NCBI GenBank assembly: GCA_964421565.1
Contig: CAYQXJ010000007.1
Span: 62,001-126,000 of the forward strand
Length of the DNA stretch: 64,000 nucleotides
Origin: CAYQXJ01 sp964421565
GTDB taxonomy: Bacteria > Planctomycetota > Brocadiia > SM23-32
Direction of reading: 5' to 3'
The first letter of the stretch is position 1, and each line of letters starts with the position of its first letter. Made by a program: the position numbers and the translations under genes. The notes beneath the pieces were generated by a model. It made no database searches. It had not been told where the DNA came from and saw only the letters and a list, made by a program, of their open reading frames with translations. This document shows positions 44,270-53,513 of this stretch, piece by piece.

Positions 44270-46432
44270 ATGCGATCAACCCGAAAAGCACGAAGCATGG
44301 GGCAGCGTGTTGTTACGTTGCTGCTGGTCGGCTGCGTGTTCCTCGGCTCGTGGGCCGCCGGAGGCACCGAACCGATAGGCGAGCCGAGCTCTGCAACGCC
44401 TGACCTGCGCCAGTTGCTCGCCGAGTTGCCGTGCAGCCTGACGCGCGAGGCCAGCGACCGCAGGTATGTCGTGTCCCCCGCCGCAACCACCGACCACCTG
44501 GACGCATACGCCGCGCACATGCTGGCAGCTCTGCTTGAGCTGCACAATGGACCGGCTGAGTTGCTGGCGGAGGGGGCGCCGCCCACCTCCGAACCGTTCG
44601 GCTCGCAGATGTCAAGTTGCCTGTTGCGCAGGTTGCGCATGCTGGCAGCAACGGTGTTCGTGCGGCTCGGCGCAACGATGGACCAGGGCGAGCGCCAACT
44701 CACGGTTGCCTGTTACGACGTTGCCAGCGGCGCGCTGCTTGCCCGCACGCATATGCCCTTCCACCTGCCCTCCGATCTGGAAGCGCTGGTAACTGGACAG
44801 GGCGAGCCCCTGGCAGAGTCCGACGCCCGGTGGCTCCGCCTGCTGGAGGAGGCGTTCGCAAGCGCCGATGCCGCCCCGGCAGAGCCCGACGCCATGTTGC
44901 AAGCCGAGGCATCGTATCTGATGGGCGCCGGGCTCTGGCGGCCGGCCGCACAGGCTTACCAGAAGCTGGCCGGCGGGAAGCTCTGTCGCCCGTTGATGAA
45001 GGCGGTCTTCTGCTGGCAACTGGCAGGCGAGTGGGAACTCGCCGACAGCTTGCTGCAGTCGACGCTGAACCGCCACTTCGACAGCGCCCCGCTCTATGCA
45101 CTGGGCGGCTGGGTAGCCCTGCGCCAGAACCGCCCCTCGGACGCCTTGATGATGGTGGAGCAAGCGCAGTTGACCGACATGACGCGCGAGGGCCTCTGGT
45201 CCTTCGCGCGAGCGCTCATAGCCGTCGAACAGGGGGACGGCCTGGCCGCTGAGAGCGCATTCAGGAAGGCGGCCGCCCTGCTGCCCCAGAAGTTGTTCGT
45301 GCTGGAAAGGGTCGGGCTGTTCTACTGGAACCGGGCAGAACTCCAGCAAGCGTTGCCCTACTTCCAGCAGGCCGCCAGCCATCCCCAGGCCGATGTGGAA
45401 ACGCTGGCGCAACTGGCCATGGTGCACGAGGCGGCCGGCCAGTTGCAGAATGCGCTGTCTGTGCTGCGGCGGGCGTTCGGCATGCGGAGCAACAGTCCGA
45501 TGGTCGCCCGGCAGCTTGCGTCGGTGCTCAAACGTTTAGGCCGACACAGCGAGTCGCTGGATGTGCTGCGGCGGGCGAAGGATGCCAACCCGTGCCACCC
45601 AGCCCTTCTGGTCGCGTATGGAGACGGCGCGGTTGAGATGTGGGAGATCGAAGAAGCCGAACAGGCATTCCGCCAGGCTCTGGCGATAGCCCCCGACTTG
45701 CCCTACGCTACCGTGCGCCTGGCACGCGCGCTCCATCTGCAGCGGCAGTACCAGGAGGCCGAGTCCCTGCTCACCCGCCTGCTCGCCCAGCAGCCCGAGT
45801 ATCAATCGGCACGGCTCGCCCTCGGCCGCATACTGGGTGAGCTGGGCAAGCGTGAGGAGGCCATCTCCATCCTTTCCGCGGCCGCCAGAAGCTCGGAACA
45901 TGAGGTGGCCGCCCGGCTCGCGATGGCGGACATCTACGTGCGCTTTCGGCAGGCGGATGAAGCCGTGCGCTGCGCCCAGATCGCCGTTTCCAGGCGGCCG
46001 GATGCAACGACCTACGCCGCACTCTCCGCAGCTTTCCTCTCCGCCCAGGATGCCGACAAGGCAGAGGAGACGGCCCGGATGGCCATCTCCGCCAATGCGC
46101 GCGCGCCAGCAGGGCCCATTGCGCTGGCCCGTGCACTGCGTCAGACGGAACGCCTGGAGGAAGCTCTGGAGCATGCCCAGCGCGCCGTAGAGCTCGCTCC
46201 ATACTCCGTGGAGGCCATCGAGCTGAACGGGGACGTGCGCCGGGCCCTGGGGGACTATCGCCAGTGTGCCGCCCTCTGGACCCGCGCCCTCGACCTGAAC
46301 CCGTGGCATGCAGAACTACACCGCAAGATGGCCGAGCTTCTTGGCATGACGCTCGGTGAGAGCGATGCCGCGCTGCGGCATTACGACCGCTACTTCGAGT
46401 TAGAAAAGCTGCGCGCCAACGCCAGCCTCTGA
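44270..46432 (+). CDS. Large exported TPR protein
   Basis: A 720-residue protein with a basic N-terminus, a hydrophobic core (VVTLLLVGCVFLGSWAAGG) and a likely signal peptidase I site. LVGC resembles a lipobox, but the hydrophobic core continues past the Cys, so a lipoprotein is less likely. Residues 40-180 may form a separate domain. From about 215 to 710 there are repeated TPR helices with the A-G-Y-A-P pattern (AEQAFRQALAIAPDLPYATVRLARAL). No enzyme motif was seen. It is probably an envelope assembly scaffold. An in-frame ATG at 44297 is an alternative start. It is divergent from ispH. Confidence 0.75.
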   Translation: MRSTRKARSMGQRVVTLLLVGCVFLGSWAAGGTEPIGEPSSATPDLRQLLAELPCSLTREASDRRYVVSPAATTDHLDAYAAHMLAALLELHNGPAELLAEGAPPTSEPFGSQMSSCLLRRLRMLAATVFVRLGATMDQGERQLTVACYDVASGALLARTHMPFHLPSDLEALVTGQGEPLAESDARWLRLLEEAFASADAAPAEPDAMLQAEASYLMGAGLWRPAAQAYQKLAGGKLCRPLMKAVFCWQLAGEWELADSLLQSTLNRHFDSAPLYALGGWVALRQNRPSDALMMVEQAQLTDMTREGLWSFARALIAVEQGDGLAAESAFRKAAALLPQKLFVLERVGLFYWNRAELQQALPYFQQAASHPQADVETLAQLAMVHEAAGQLQNALSVLRRAFGMRSNSPMVARQLASVLKRLGRHSESLDVLRRAKDANPCHPALLVAYGDGAVEMWEIEEAEQAFRQALAIAPDLPYATVRLARALHLQRQYQEAESLLTRLLAQQPEYQSARLALGRILGELGKREEAISILSAAARSSEHEVAARLAMADIYVRFRQADEAVRCAQIAVSRRPDATTYAALSAAFLSAQDADKAEETARMAISANARAPAGPIALARALRQTERLEEALEHAQRAVELAPYSVEAIELNGDVRRALGDYRQCAALWTRALDLNPWHAELHRKMAELLGMTLGESDAALRHYDRYFELEKLRANASL

Positions 46433-46524
46433 TTTGCACGCAGGCTCCGCCGTCCCCAACCGACCCGGCGCGGCGAACCAGATGCCTGACGCAGCGTGCT
46501 CCATTTCGAGGGAAGGAATCGATC

Positions 46525-47724
46525 ATGACACTGATAGAAGGCGGCCACTTGCTGACAGCGGAGGGCTTCCGTGCCGGTTCCGCCGCGTGCGGCATCAAGG
46601 ACACTGCCGGAGCGCTCGACGTGGCGCTGCTGGTCAGCGACTCTCCCTGCACCGTGGCCGGCGTCTTCACCCAGAACCGCTTTGCCGCAGCGCCAGTGCA
46701 ATGGTGCCGCCGTCTGGTGCCGGGGCAGGCAGCAAGGGGCGTAGCCATTAACGCCGGCAATGCCAATGCATGCACGGGCGAACAGGGGTGCCGTGACGCG
46801 CGCGAGACTGCCGCCACGCTCGCCGGACTGCTCGGATGCAGCGCCGAGAGCATCTGCGTCGCCTCCACCGGCATCATCGGGCAGCCGTTGCCCATGGAGC
46901 GTTTGCGTGAAGGCGTGCGGCGGGCGCACGAGTCCCTGGCCAATACTGCAGAGTCGGCCCTGGCGGCCGCCCGCGCCATCATGACGACCGACAGGCATCC
47001 GAAGATGGCAGCCGCCGAAGTGAATGTGTCCGGGCGCAAGTGCCGAATCGGCGCCATGGCAAAGGGGGCGGGTATGATCGCGCCGCACATGGCGACGCTG
47101 CTTTGCTTCATCACCACGGATGCCGAACTCGCTGCGGAGGACGCCCAGAGGGCCCTTCGCCTGAGCACCGAGCGCACCCTGAATCGAATCACCATCGACG
47201 GCGACACAAGCACCAACGACACCGCTCTGCTGCTGGCGAGCGGGGCATCGAGAGTGCGAGTCTCGAGCACCGGAGAGTTAGCCGCGTTCACAGCGGCCCT
47301 CAGCGAGGTGCTCGCGGAGCTGTGCAGCCGCATCGTGGCCGACGGCGAAGGGGCTACGCGCACCATGCAGGTTAGCGTGAGCGGCGCGGCCACCGAGCAG
47401 GACGCCGAACTGGCGGCTCGTGCCGTGGCGGAGTCGCAGCTCGTCAAATGCGCCCTCTACGGCGCCGATCCGAACTGGGGGCGCATCGTCTGCGCCCTCG
47501 GCTACAGCGGCGCCGAGCTGCGGGTTGCGGGCACGCGCGTGACGATCGGGGATGTTTGCGTGTTCGACGGTGGCATGCTGACGCAACGCGATGCAGCGGC
47601 TCACATGGCAGCCGACCGCGTGCGTGTGGTTGTTGAGCTGGGGGTGGGACGGGCAGAGTCCAGAGTGCTGACCTGCGACCTTACCGAGGAGTACGTGCGC
47701 TTCAACGCCGAGTACCATACCTGA
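46525..47724 (+). CDS. argJ: Bifunctional ornithine acetyltransferase / N-acetylglutamate synthase
   Basis: A 399-residue autoprocessing enzyme of arginine synthesis that recycles the acetyl group between acetylornithine and glutamate. Seen are AINAGNANACTG, the self-cleavage region KGAGMIAPHMATLL with its nucleophilic Thr, and YGADPNWGRI near the end. The length is typical. Activity 1 versus both activities cannot be settled by eye. GGAAGGA precedes the ATG. No other arg genes are adjacent. Confidence 0.95.
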   Translation: MTLIEGGHLLTAEGFRAGSAACGIKDTAGALDVALLVSDSPCTVAGVFTQNRFAAAPVQWCRRLVPGQAARGVAINAGNANACTGEQGCRDARETAATLAGLLGCSAESICVASTGIIGQPLPMERLREGVRRAHESLANTAESALAAARAIMTTDRHPKMAAAEVNVSGRKCRIGAMAKGAGMIAPHMATLLCFITTDAELAAEDAQRALRLSTERTLNRITIDGDTSTNDTALLLASGASRVRVSSTGELAAFTAALSEVLAELCSRIVADGEGATRTMQVSVSGAATEQDAELAARAVAESQLVKCALYGADPNWGRIVCALGYSGAELRVAGTRVTIGDVCVFDGGMLTQRDAAAHMAADRVRVVVELGVGRAESRVLTCDLTEEYVRFNAEYHT

Positions 47725-47734
47725 GCAAAAGGTG

Positions 47735-47764
47735 TTGGAAATCGCTACAGGTGTGACTTATAAT
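47735..47764 (+). promoter_or_regulatory. Strong sigma-70-type promoter without a gene, with -10 inside a palindrome
   Basis: TTGGAA, an 18-base spacer and a perfect TATAAT. The -10 lies in the centre of a perfect palindrome TGTGAC-N7-GTCACA (47752-47770), a likely operator. No ORF follows on this strand. Confidence 0.6.
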
Positions 47765-47770
47765 GTCACA

Positions 47771-48050
47771 TTGCGCCGAGGAGCGCCGCTCGGTCACTCG
47801 TGCCGACGCGGGGCGGCTGTAGCGGCTATTTGCAACGCACACTTAGAGTTGCAGCACGCAGCGCAGCGCCTCACAGGGCGGCACCTGCCTTGAGCCCGTG
47901 CGGCATATGCTTTGCGCTGACGTGGGCTCCGAGGCGCACTTAGTTCGCTTAGAACCAGGAGGTTGTGGCCTGTGCAGTGTGGGCGGTGCACCCTATCCCC
48001 CTCCGCCGCCTCGCGCTCTGCCTCAACCTCCTGCCTTACTCTCCGGCGGC
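47771..48050 (+). ncRNA. Candidate structured noncoding RNA
   Basis: This region after a strong promoter has no convincing ORF but several inverted repeats: TGCAAC/GTTGCA (47831-47853), GAGCCC/GGGCTC (47892-47929), a possible closing TGCGCC/GGCGCA (47772-47939) and a 10-bp perfect CAGGAGGTTG/CAACCTCCTG (47956-48033) extended by GGC/GCC. No motifs of RNase P, tmRNA, SRP or a T-box were seen, and a 6S-like fold is not clear. No poly-T end is visible, so the 3' limit is a guess. It is antisense-convergent to the UroD-family gene. Confidence 0.4.
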
Positions 48051-48061
48051 GAGTCTGAGCT

Positions 48062-49120
48062 TCAGTAGGCGCCCAGCTCGTGCCCGGTCTCGTACATGGC
48101 CACCACGTTCTGCGGCGGGCTGACCGCCTGGATGTTGTGGCAAGGCGCCAGGATGTAGCCTCCCCCTTCCCCAAGGATGCGGATGTTCTCGGCGACTTCA
48201 TCCTGCACATCCCGAACGCTGCCGAAGGCAAGGGTCTGCTGGTTATCCACAGCGCCGTGGAAGGCTACGCTTTCCCCGAACCGATCCTTCAGCACCTGCC
48301 TGTCCATATCCCGGCAACGCCACTGAACGGGGTTCAGTATGTCGATCCCCGCCTCGATCAGGTCCGGCACGATCTCCATCACCGCCCCGTCTGTGTGATG
48401 GAAGACGTGTGCGCCCGCCTCGTGAACCAGATCCATCATGCGCTTCATGCGAGGCAGCAGAAACCGATGGATGTGGTCGCGGGACATCAACAGACCGTGT
48501 TGTGAGCCGAGGTCTTCCGCGACGTAGCTGAGATCGACGCGGCCGGGAATCTGCTCGTAGATGCGTCGGGTCGTCTCGTAGCAGAAGTCGAAGAGCTTCT
48601 CGAGGCAGTAGTCCACGATGTCCGGATGGAGCACCAGGTCCATGAACGCCTGCTCCTGACCGCGCAGGTTCTTGTAAGTGAGAAACGGCTCGGACCCGCC
48701 GCCCTGCACCGGGCGGTGCTCCTGGCCAGCCACCCGGTCTGCTATCCGGGAGAAGTCGTACCAGTCGACCGAGGGCCATCGGTATTGCGCATCGATCTCC
48801 TCCGCCGAGGTGTATGCCGCCAGCGGGTTATGGACGCACTCGCGGTAGCTGCCGCCCTCATACTGCACGCGCCGGTATCGGCACCCGTAGACGTCTTCGC
48901 CCTCAGGGATCGGCGGGCCGCAGTAGGTGGGGCCGACGAAAAGGGGCGCGTCAATGTGCAGGATGTCGAACGCCTCGTCCCGGTTGCGACATCCCAGGTG
49001 GGCCAGCAGCTTTGCGTTGGCCTCAGCGGTGCCCCAGTAGTCGGTGGGAACACGATCCGGCAGATCGTGATGGATCACACGGAGCCAGCGTTCGCGCGGG
49101 GTCATGGGCTGCTTGGTCAT
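48062..49120 (-). CDS. Uroporphyrinogen decarboxylase (UroD)-family protein
   Basis: A 352-residue TIM-barrel protein of the UroD/MtaA-CmuA superfamily. Seen are TPRERWLRVIHHDLPDRVPTDYWG near the start, VAEDLGSQHGLLMSR, HHTDGAVMEIVPDLIEAGIDILNPVQW and HGAVDNQQTL, with a late APCHNIQ. True heme HemE motifs (FAGAPWT) are absent, so a corrinoid-linked methyltransferase or other UroD-like role is more likely. No corrinoid protein is adjacent. ATG at 49120 has GAGGAAG upstream; the long N-terminal extension in frame is the antisense of rpsO. Confidence 0.85.
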   Translation of the reverse strand: MTKQPMTPRERWLRVIHHDLPDRVPTDYWGTAEANAKLLAHLGCRNRDEAFDILHIDAPLFVGPTYCGPPIPEGEDVYGCRYRRVQYEGGSYRECVHNPLAAYTSAEEIDAQYRWPSVDWYDFSRIADRVAGQEHRPVQGGGSEPFLTYKNLRGQEQAFMDLVLHPDIVDYCLEKLFDFCYETTRRIYEQIPGRVDLSYVAEDLGSQHGLLMSRDHIHRFLLPRMKRMMDLVHEAGAHVFHHTDGAVMEIVPDLIEAGIDILNPVQWRCRDMDRQVLKDRFGESVAFHGAVDNQQTLAFGSVRDVQDEVAENIRILGEGGGYILAPCHNIQAVSPPQNVVAMYETGHELGAY

Positions 49121-49147
49121 TTCACTTCCTCGTGTGGGGACAGTAAC

Positions 49148-49176
49148 TTGCGTGGCAGGTGGCCGCCGGCTATAAT
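49148..49176 (+). promoter_or_regulatory. Sigma-70-type promoter of rpsO-pnp
   Basis: TTGCGT, a 17-base spacer and a perfect TATAAT, with a predicted start near 49183, about 80 bases before rpsO. Confidence 0.65.
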
Positions 49177-49262
49177 GTTGCGTGCCATGGGGGGCAGTGT
49201 AATTGTATGCCGGCCGTGTGGCTGGCACCACGCTCAGAGAGAAGGCGGAACAGGATAACGGA

Positions 49263-49526
49263 ATGGAGAAGCAGCGCAAGAGCGAGTTGATTGACGAGCA
49301 CCAGCGGCACGAATCGGATACCGGTTCGCCCGAGGTGCAGATAGCGGTGTTCACCGAGCGGATAAACGACCTGACGGACCATCTGCGCACCCACAAGCAC
49401 GACCACGCATCCCGGCGGGGGCTGCTGCAGATGGTGGGAAAGAGGTCCGCCATGCTGAAGTACCTCCGTGGTAAGAGTGAGCAGAGATACCGTGACATTG
49501 TTGGCAAGCTGAACCTGCGCAGGTGA
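49263..49526 (+). CDS. rpsO: 30S ribosomal protein S15
   Basis: An 87-residue uS15 of normal length, with DTGSPEVQIAVFTERI, HLRTHKHDHASRRGLLQMVGKR and YLRGKSEQRY. An upstream in-frame extension to 49203 was rejected because the family starts near MEKQRK. It is paired with pnp in the classic rpsO-pnp order, with a 235-base gap holding only a short GTGGC/GCCAC hairpin and no gene. Confidence 0.97.
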   Translation: MEKQRKSELIDEHQRHESDTGSPEVQIAVFTERINDLTDHLRTHKHDHASRRGLLQMVGKRSAMLKYLRGKSEQRYRDIVGKLNLRR

Positions 49527-49761
49527 TTGCTGACCAGTTCCCTTGCGGACGCCCCACCTACCCTCTCCCGCCGGCGTGGCTGTCGCAGGCCACACCCTTG
49601 CCCGCTCGTTGCCGCTGCGATCGGGCTGCAAGCAGGCAGGCTGTGGAGTGCGGCTCAGGCACCGAAGCGCAACGCAGGGAGCTGTCACGTCCCCGGGCGC
49701 AACGTTTTACCTGGCGAGTTGTCGAGGAAGATAAAGTTCAATTACCTGAGGTTGACGGATC

Positions 49762-51864
49762 GTGAAAGTTAGAGTCGAGAAGAAGATAGCTGACCGCATT
49801 ATGACCATAGAGACCGGCGAGCTGGCCAAGCAGGCCAACGGCGCCGTGACCGTGCAGTACGGTGACTCCGTTGTGCTGGCGAGTGCCGTCGGAGCGCCCA
49901 ATGAGCGAGGGGTGCCGTTCTTCCCGCTGAGCGTGGAGTACCGCGAGAAGCAGTATGCGGCCGGCCAGTTCCCGGGTGGCATTATCAAGCGGGAAGGCCG
50001 CCCCACGCATAAGGAGGTGCTGACGTGCCGCCTTATCGACCGCCCGCTTCGCCCCTTGTTCCCGAAAGCATACCGCGATGAGGTGCAGGTGATTATCTGG
50101 GTGCTTAGCGCGGACGAGGAGAACGATCCCGACGTGCTCGCCATGGTCGCATCCTCCGCTGCTTTGAGCATCAGCGACCTCCCCTTCCAAGGCCCGACAG
50201 GCAGTTGCCGGGTGGGGCTGGTGAACGACGAGTTCGTCGTCAATCCCACTCACGAGGTCCGCGCCCAGAGCGAGCTGGACCTGGTGATCAGTAGCACAGC
50301 GGACGCGGTGGCCATGATCGAGGGCTCCGCCGATGTGCTGCCGGAGCAGGATCTGATCACCGCCATCCAGTGCGGACATGACGCCAACATGGAGATCATC
50401 GGGCTCATAGGCGAGCTGGTCGATAAGTGCGGAGGCAAGCCCGATGTTTACGACTGGGAGCCGGAGTTTGTGGCAAAGGATGCCCTGGGGTTCGTGGAAC
50501 CGCAATACAGCGACCGGCTGTCCCAGGCGCTGCGCATACGCGATAAGCTCGAGAGCCAGCAAGCCGTCCGCGCACTGCGTGCCGAGGCTGCGGACAAGTT
50601 CTGCGATCCGGACGACGATTCGGCGCCTACCCGCGACGACGTGAACGCAGCATTTGACGAGATGACAAGCCGCATACTGCGTGAGGCGATCCGCTCCGAG
50701 CGGCGGCGCCTGGACGGACGGGGGCTGAAGGACGTGCGCGAACTGCAGTGCAGCGTCGGCGTGCTACCGCGCACGCACGGCAGCGCGGTTTTCACCAGGG
50801 GAGAGACGCAGGCCCTGGTGGTGACCACCCTGGGAACGGTGCAGGACGAGCAGCGCATCCTCGACCCCCTGATCGAGGAAGAGCCCAAGAAGTTCATGCT
50901 GCACTACAACTTCCCGCCCTTCTGCGTGGGCGAGGTGCGGCCCGTGCGCGGACCGCGCCGGCGTGAGTACGGACACGGCGAACTGGCAGAGCGCGCCCTG
51001 CGTGCCGTGCTGCCCCAGGAGGAGCAGTTCCCCTACACCATCCGCGTCGTCGCCGACATACTTGAGTCGAACGGGAGCTCCTCAATGGCCGGCGTCTGTG
51101 GCGGCACGCTAAGCCTGATGGACGCAGGCGTGCCGATCAGCAATCCCGTGGCCGGCATCGCCATGGGCCTGATCAAGGAGGAAGAGGATGTCTACATCCT
51201 GACCGACATCGCCGGCGCGGAGGACCACCACGGAGACATGGACCTCAAGGTTGCCGGCACGCAGCACGGCGTGACCGCGGTGCAGATGGACCTGAAGGTC
51301 AAGGGCATCGGCGTGGAGACATTGCGCGAAGCGCTCGATCAGGCCCGCGAGGCCCGCATGCACATCCTGCGTACAATGCTGCGCACGCTGGAGCGACCGC
51401 GAGCCGATATCTCGAGCTATGCACCGCGCCTGATCCAGGTGCAGATCAGCCCTGACAACATCGGCAAGCTGATCGGGCCCGGCGGCAAAACTATCAAGGG
51501 CCTCGAGGAGAAGTACGAATGCAACATCGAGGTCGAGGATGACGGCACGGTCACTGTCTCCTCGGTAGAAGGAGCCGGCCGAGCCGAAGAAGCCGCTCAG
51601 TACATTGAGGGGCTCGGCAAGTCTCTCGAAGTCGGCAAGGTCTATGAGGGCACCGTTACCGACCTGAAGGACTTCGGGGCCATCGTCGAGATCTTCCCCG
51701 GCAGCGACGGCCTTTGCCACATCAGCCAGCTCGACGACAGCTATGTCGAGAAGGTCTCCGACGTGTGCAAAGTCGGCGACAGCATGAAAGTCAAGGTGCT
51801 CAGCATCGAAGACAATCGCGTGCGTCTGAGCCGGAAGGAAGCGCTCAAGGAAGCGAACTCCTGA
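49762..51864 (+). CDS. pnp: Polyribonucleotide nucleotidyltransferase
   Basis: A 700-residue PNPase, a 3'-5' phosphorolytic exoribonuclease. It has two RNase PH domains (VQYGDSVVLASAV and FPLSVEYREKQYAAGQFPGG at the N-terminus; RTHGSAVFTRGETQALV, SNGSSSMAGVCGG in the second), a KH domain (IGKLIGPGGKTIKGLE) and an S1 domain (GTVTDLKDFGAIVEIFPG). It starts with GTG at 49762 and GAGGTTGACG upstream. The length is normal. Confidence 0.97.
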   Translation: MKVRVEKKIADRIMTIETGELAKQANGAVTVQYGDSVVLASAVGAPNERGVPFFPLSVEYREKQYAAGQFPGGIIKREGRPTHKEVLTCRLIDRPLRPLFPKAYRDEVQVIIWVLSADEENDPDVLAMVASSAALSISDLPFQGPTGSCRVGLVNDEFVVNPTHEVRAQSELDLVISSTADAVAMIEGSADVLPEQDLITAIQCGHDANMEIIGLIGELVDKCGGKPDVYDWEPEFVAKDALGFVEPQYSDRLSQALRIRDKLESQQAVRALRAEAADKFCDPDDDSAPTRDDVNAAFDEMTSRILREAIRSERRRLDGRGLKDVRELQCSVGVLPRTHGSAVFTRGETQALVVTTLGTVQDEQRILDPLIEEEPKKFMLHYNFPPFCVGEVRPVRGPRRREYGHGELAERALRAVLPQEEQFPYTIRVVADILESNGSSSMAGVCGGTLSLMDAGVPISNPVAGIAMGLIKEEEDVYILTDIAGAEDHHGDMDLKVAGTQHGVTAVQMDLKVKGIGVETLREALDQAREARMHILRTMLRTLERPRADISSYAPRLIQVQISPDNIGKLIGPGGKTIKGLEEKYECNIEVEDDGTVTVSSVEGAGRAEEAAQYIEGLGKSLEVGKVYEGTVTDLKDFGAIVEIFPGSDGLCHISQLDDSYVEKVSDVCKVGDSMKVKVLSIEDNRVRLSRKEALKEANS

Positions 51865-51937
51865 GGCAGCGCCACGTCGCTCCGCCCCGGGGCCGGCCCC
51901 CGTTGACCCTGACTATCGGTAACCGGGGTCTCTGACC

Positions 51938-53302
51938 ATGGATGAGCATGCCAACATCCTGATCGCCAACATGGAGCCCGGCCTGGCCGATACCGTTGCG
52001 CGCTCACTGCGCGACGCGGGCCATGCCTGCACCTGCGCCGCTGAACCGGGCGCGGGGCTGGAGGAGGCACGCTCGGGGCGTTACGACGTTGTGGTGACGG
52101 GCCTGCAGCCCGATGGCGAACACGGTATGGCTCTGTTGCAGGCCGCCCGGCGCAGCGATCCGAACTGCCAGGTGGTCGTCATCACCTCGCGAAGCAACGC
52201 CGCCGAGGCCGTCGCCGCCATGCGCAGCGGTGCGCTCTACTACCTGCAGACCCCCGTCAACCCGGTGGAGCTGAACGCGGTGGTCGACCGTGCCGCCGAG
52301 CGAGTCTCCCTCGGACGGGACAGCGAAGCCCTGCGCCAGGAATTCGCCCGCCGTTACGGGTTCGAGAATATCGTGGGCAACAGCCAGCCCATGCAGAAGG
52401 TCTTCCGCAAGATCCAGCAGACCTCGAACACTGACGTCACCGTTCTTATACAGGGCGAGACGGGCACGGGTAAGGAACTGGTGGCGCGCGCCATCCACTA
52501 TAACAGCCGACGACGCAGCAACCGCTTCGTCCCGCTCAACTGCGCAGGTCTGGTCGAAACCATCCTGGAAAGTGAGCTGTTCGGGCACGAGAAGGGCGCC
52601 TTCACTGGCGCCACACAAACAAGGGTGGGCATGTTCGAGTACGCCAACCACGGAACGCTCTTCCTCGATGAGATAGGTGACATGCCCGTCAGCAGCCAGA
52701 CCAAGCTGCTAAGGGTGCTGGAACAGGGCGATATCGTGAGGGTGGGTAGCAACGAGCCCATCCCGGTCGACGTGCGGCTGATCGCGGCCACCAACACCGA
52801 CCTTCGGCAGAAGATGGAACAGGACACATTCCGCCGAGACCTGTTCTACCGACTGAACGTGGTTACCATCAACCTGCCACCCCTGCGCGACCGCCACGGG
52901 GATATCCCCCTTCTGATCGACCATTTCGTTCACGAGTTCTCAGAACTTCACGGCAAGACCGTCCGAGGGATCGGCCCCGAAGCGCGCAAAGTGCTCTACC
53001 GCAGCCCCTGGCCGGGAAATGTGCGCGAGCTGCGCAACTGCATCCAGCATATGATTGTGGCCACCACGGACGACATTCTGGGCGCGGACGACTTACCCGA
53101 CTACTTACAGGAAGAAGCTGGTAGATTGCCCGAAGGCGCGAGTCTGGACGCTCTCGCCGGCCAGCCTCTCGAGCAACTGGAGAAGGAACACATAGCCCGC
53201 ACGCTCGACCTGGTGGACGGCAACCGGGAGAAAGCGGCCGAACTTCTCGGCATCGGTGAGCGCACGCTTTACCGGAAGATTCGCAAGTACGACCTGAGTT
53301 GA
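51938..53302 (+). CDS. Sigma-54 activator with degenerate receiver domain
   Basis: A 454-residue NtrC-family protein. The AAA+ domain is intact: Walker A GETGTGKE (173-180), GAFTGA loop that contacts sigma-54 (220-225), Walker B LFLDEIGD, then a Fis-type HTH ending LGIGERTLYRKIRKY. The N-terminal receiver is degenerate: the acidic pair is N11/M12, the phospho-Asp position is G55 (VVVTGLQP) and the conserved Lys is T105. It is therefore unlikely to be controlled by phosphorylation, and no histidine kinase is adjacent. Possible targets here are the promoter at 25991 and a sigma-54-like element at 53522. Confidence 0.9.
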   Translation: MDEHANILIANMEPGLADTVARSLRDAGHACTCAAEPGAGLEEARSGRYDVVVTGLQPDGEHGMALLQAARRSDPNCQVVVITSRSNAAEAVAAMRSGALYYLQTPVNPVELNAVVDRAAERVSLGRDSEALRQEFARRYGFENIVGNSQPMQKVFRKIQQTSNTDVTVLIQGETGTGKELVARAIHYNSRRRSNRFVPLNCAGLVETILESELFGHEKGAFTGATQTRVGMFEYANHGTLFLDEIGDMPVSSQTKLLRVLEQGDIVRVGSNEPIPVDVRLIAATNTDLRQKMEQDTFRRDLFYRLNVVTINLPPLRDRHGDIPLLIDHFVHEFSELHGKTVRGIGPEARKVLYRSPWPGNVRELRNCIQHMIVATTDDILGADDLPDYLQEEAGRLPEGASLDALAGQPLEQLEKEHIARTLDLVDGNREKAAELLGIGERTLYRKIRKYDLS

Positions 53303-53383
53303 GCGGGCGCACATGTCGCGCGCCCTGGGGCGTCTGAAAAAACTTCGGCCCTGGGGTGGCTCTCTGCAAAAAGTACTGACCAT

Positions 53384-53412
53384 TTGCCGCTTCTGACTCG
53401 GTCTGATACAAT
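53384..53412 (+). promoter_or_regulatory. Possible sigma-70-type promoter upstream of the sRNA
   Basis: TTGCCG, a 17-base spacer and TACAAT. Only a 19-codon ATG frame (53425-53484) lies downstream before the sRNA promoter, with a weak ribosome-binding site, so its product is unclear. Confidence 0.35.
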
Positions 53413-53513
53413 GATGGTGGTGATGGAAAATGAGTCGATGGGCGCACGGGGGCACGTAAACGTTTGTGATGTAGTGCTTTAGAAGGATAAGAGGGGTGAG
53501 ACGGGCGTTACCT

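Noticed and set aside
44280..44400. Lipoprotein signal in the large TPR protein
   Set aside because: LVGC fits a lipobox loosely, but the hydrophobic stretch continues well past the Cys, so signal peptidase I is more likely.
47752..47770. CRP site at the -10 palindrome
   Set aside because: CRP half-sites TGTGA/TCACA are 6 bases apart; here they are 9 apart, so a true CRP site is not supported.
49523..49772. Small frames in the rpsO-pnp gap
   Set aside because: Several overlapping frames exist there, with no ribosome-binding site or conserved residues; one runs into pnp in a different frame.
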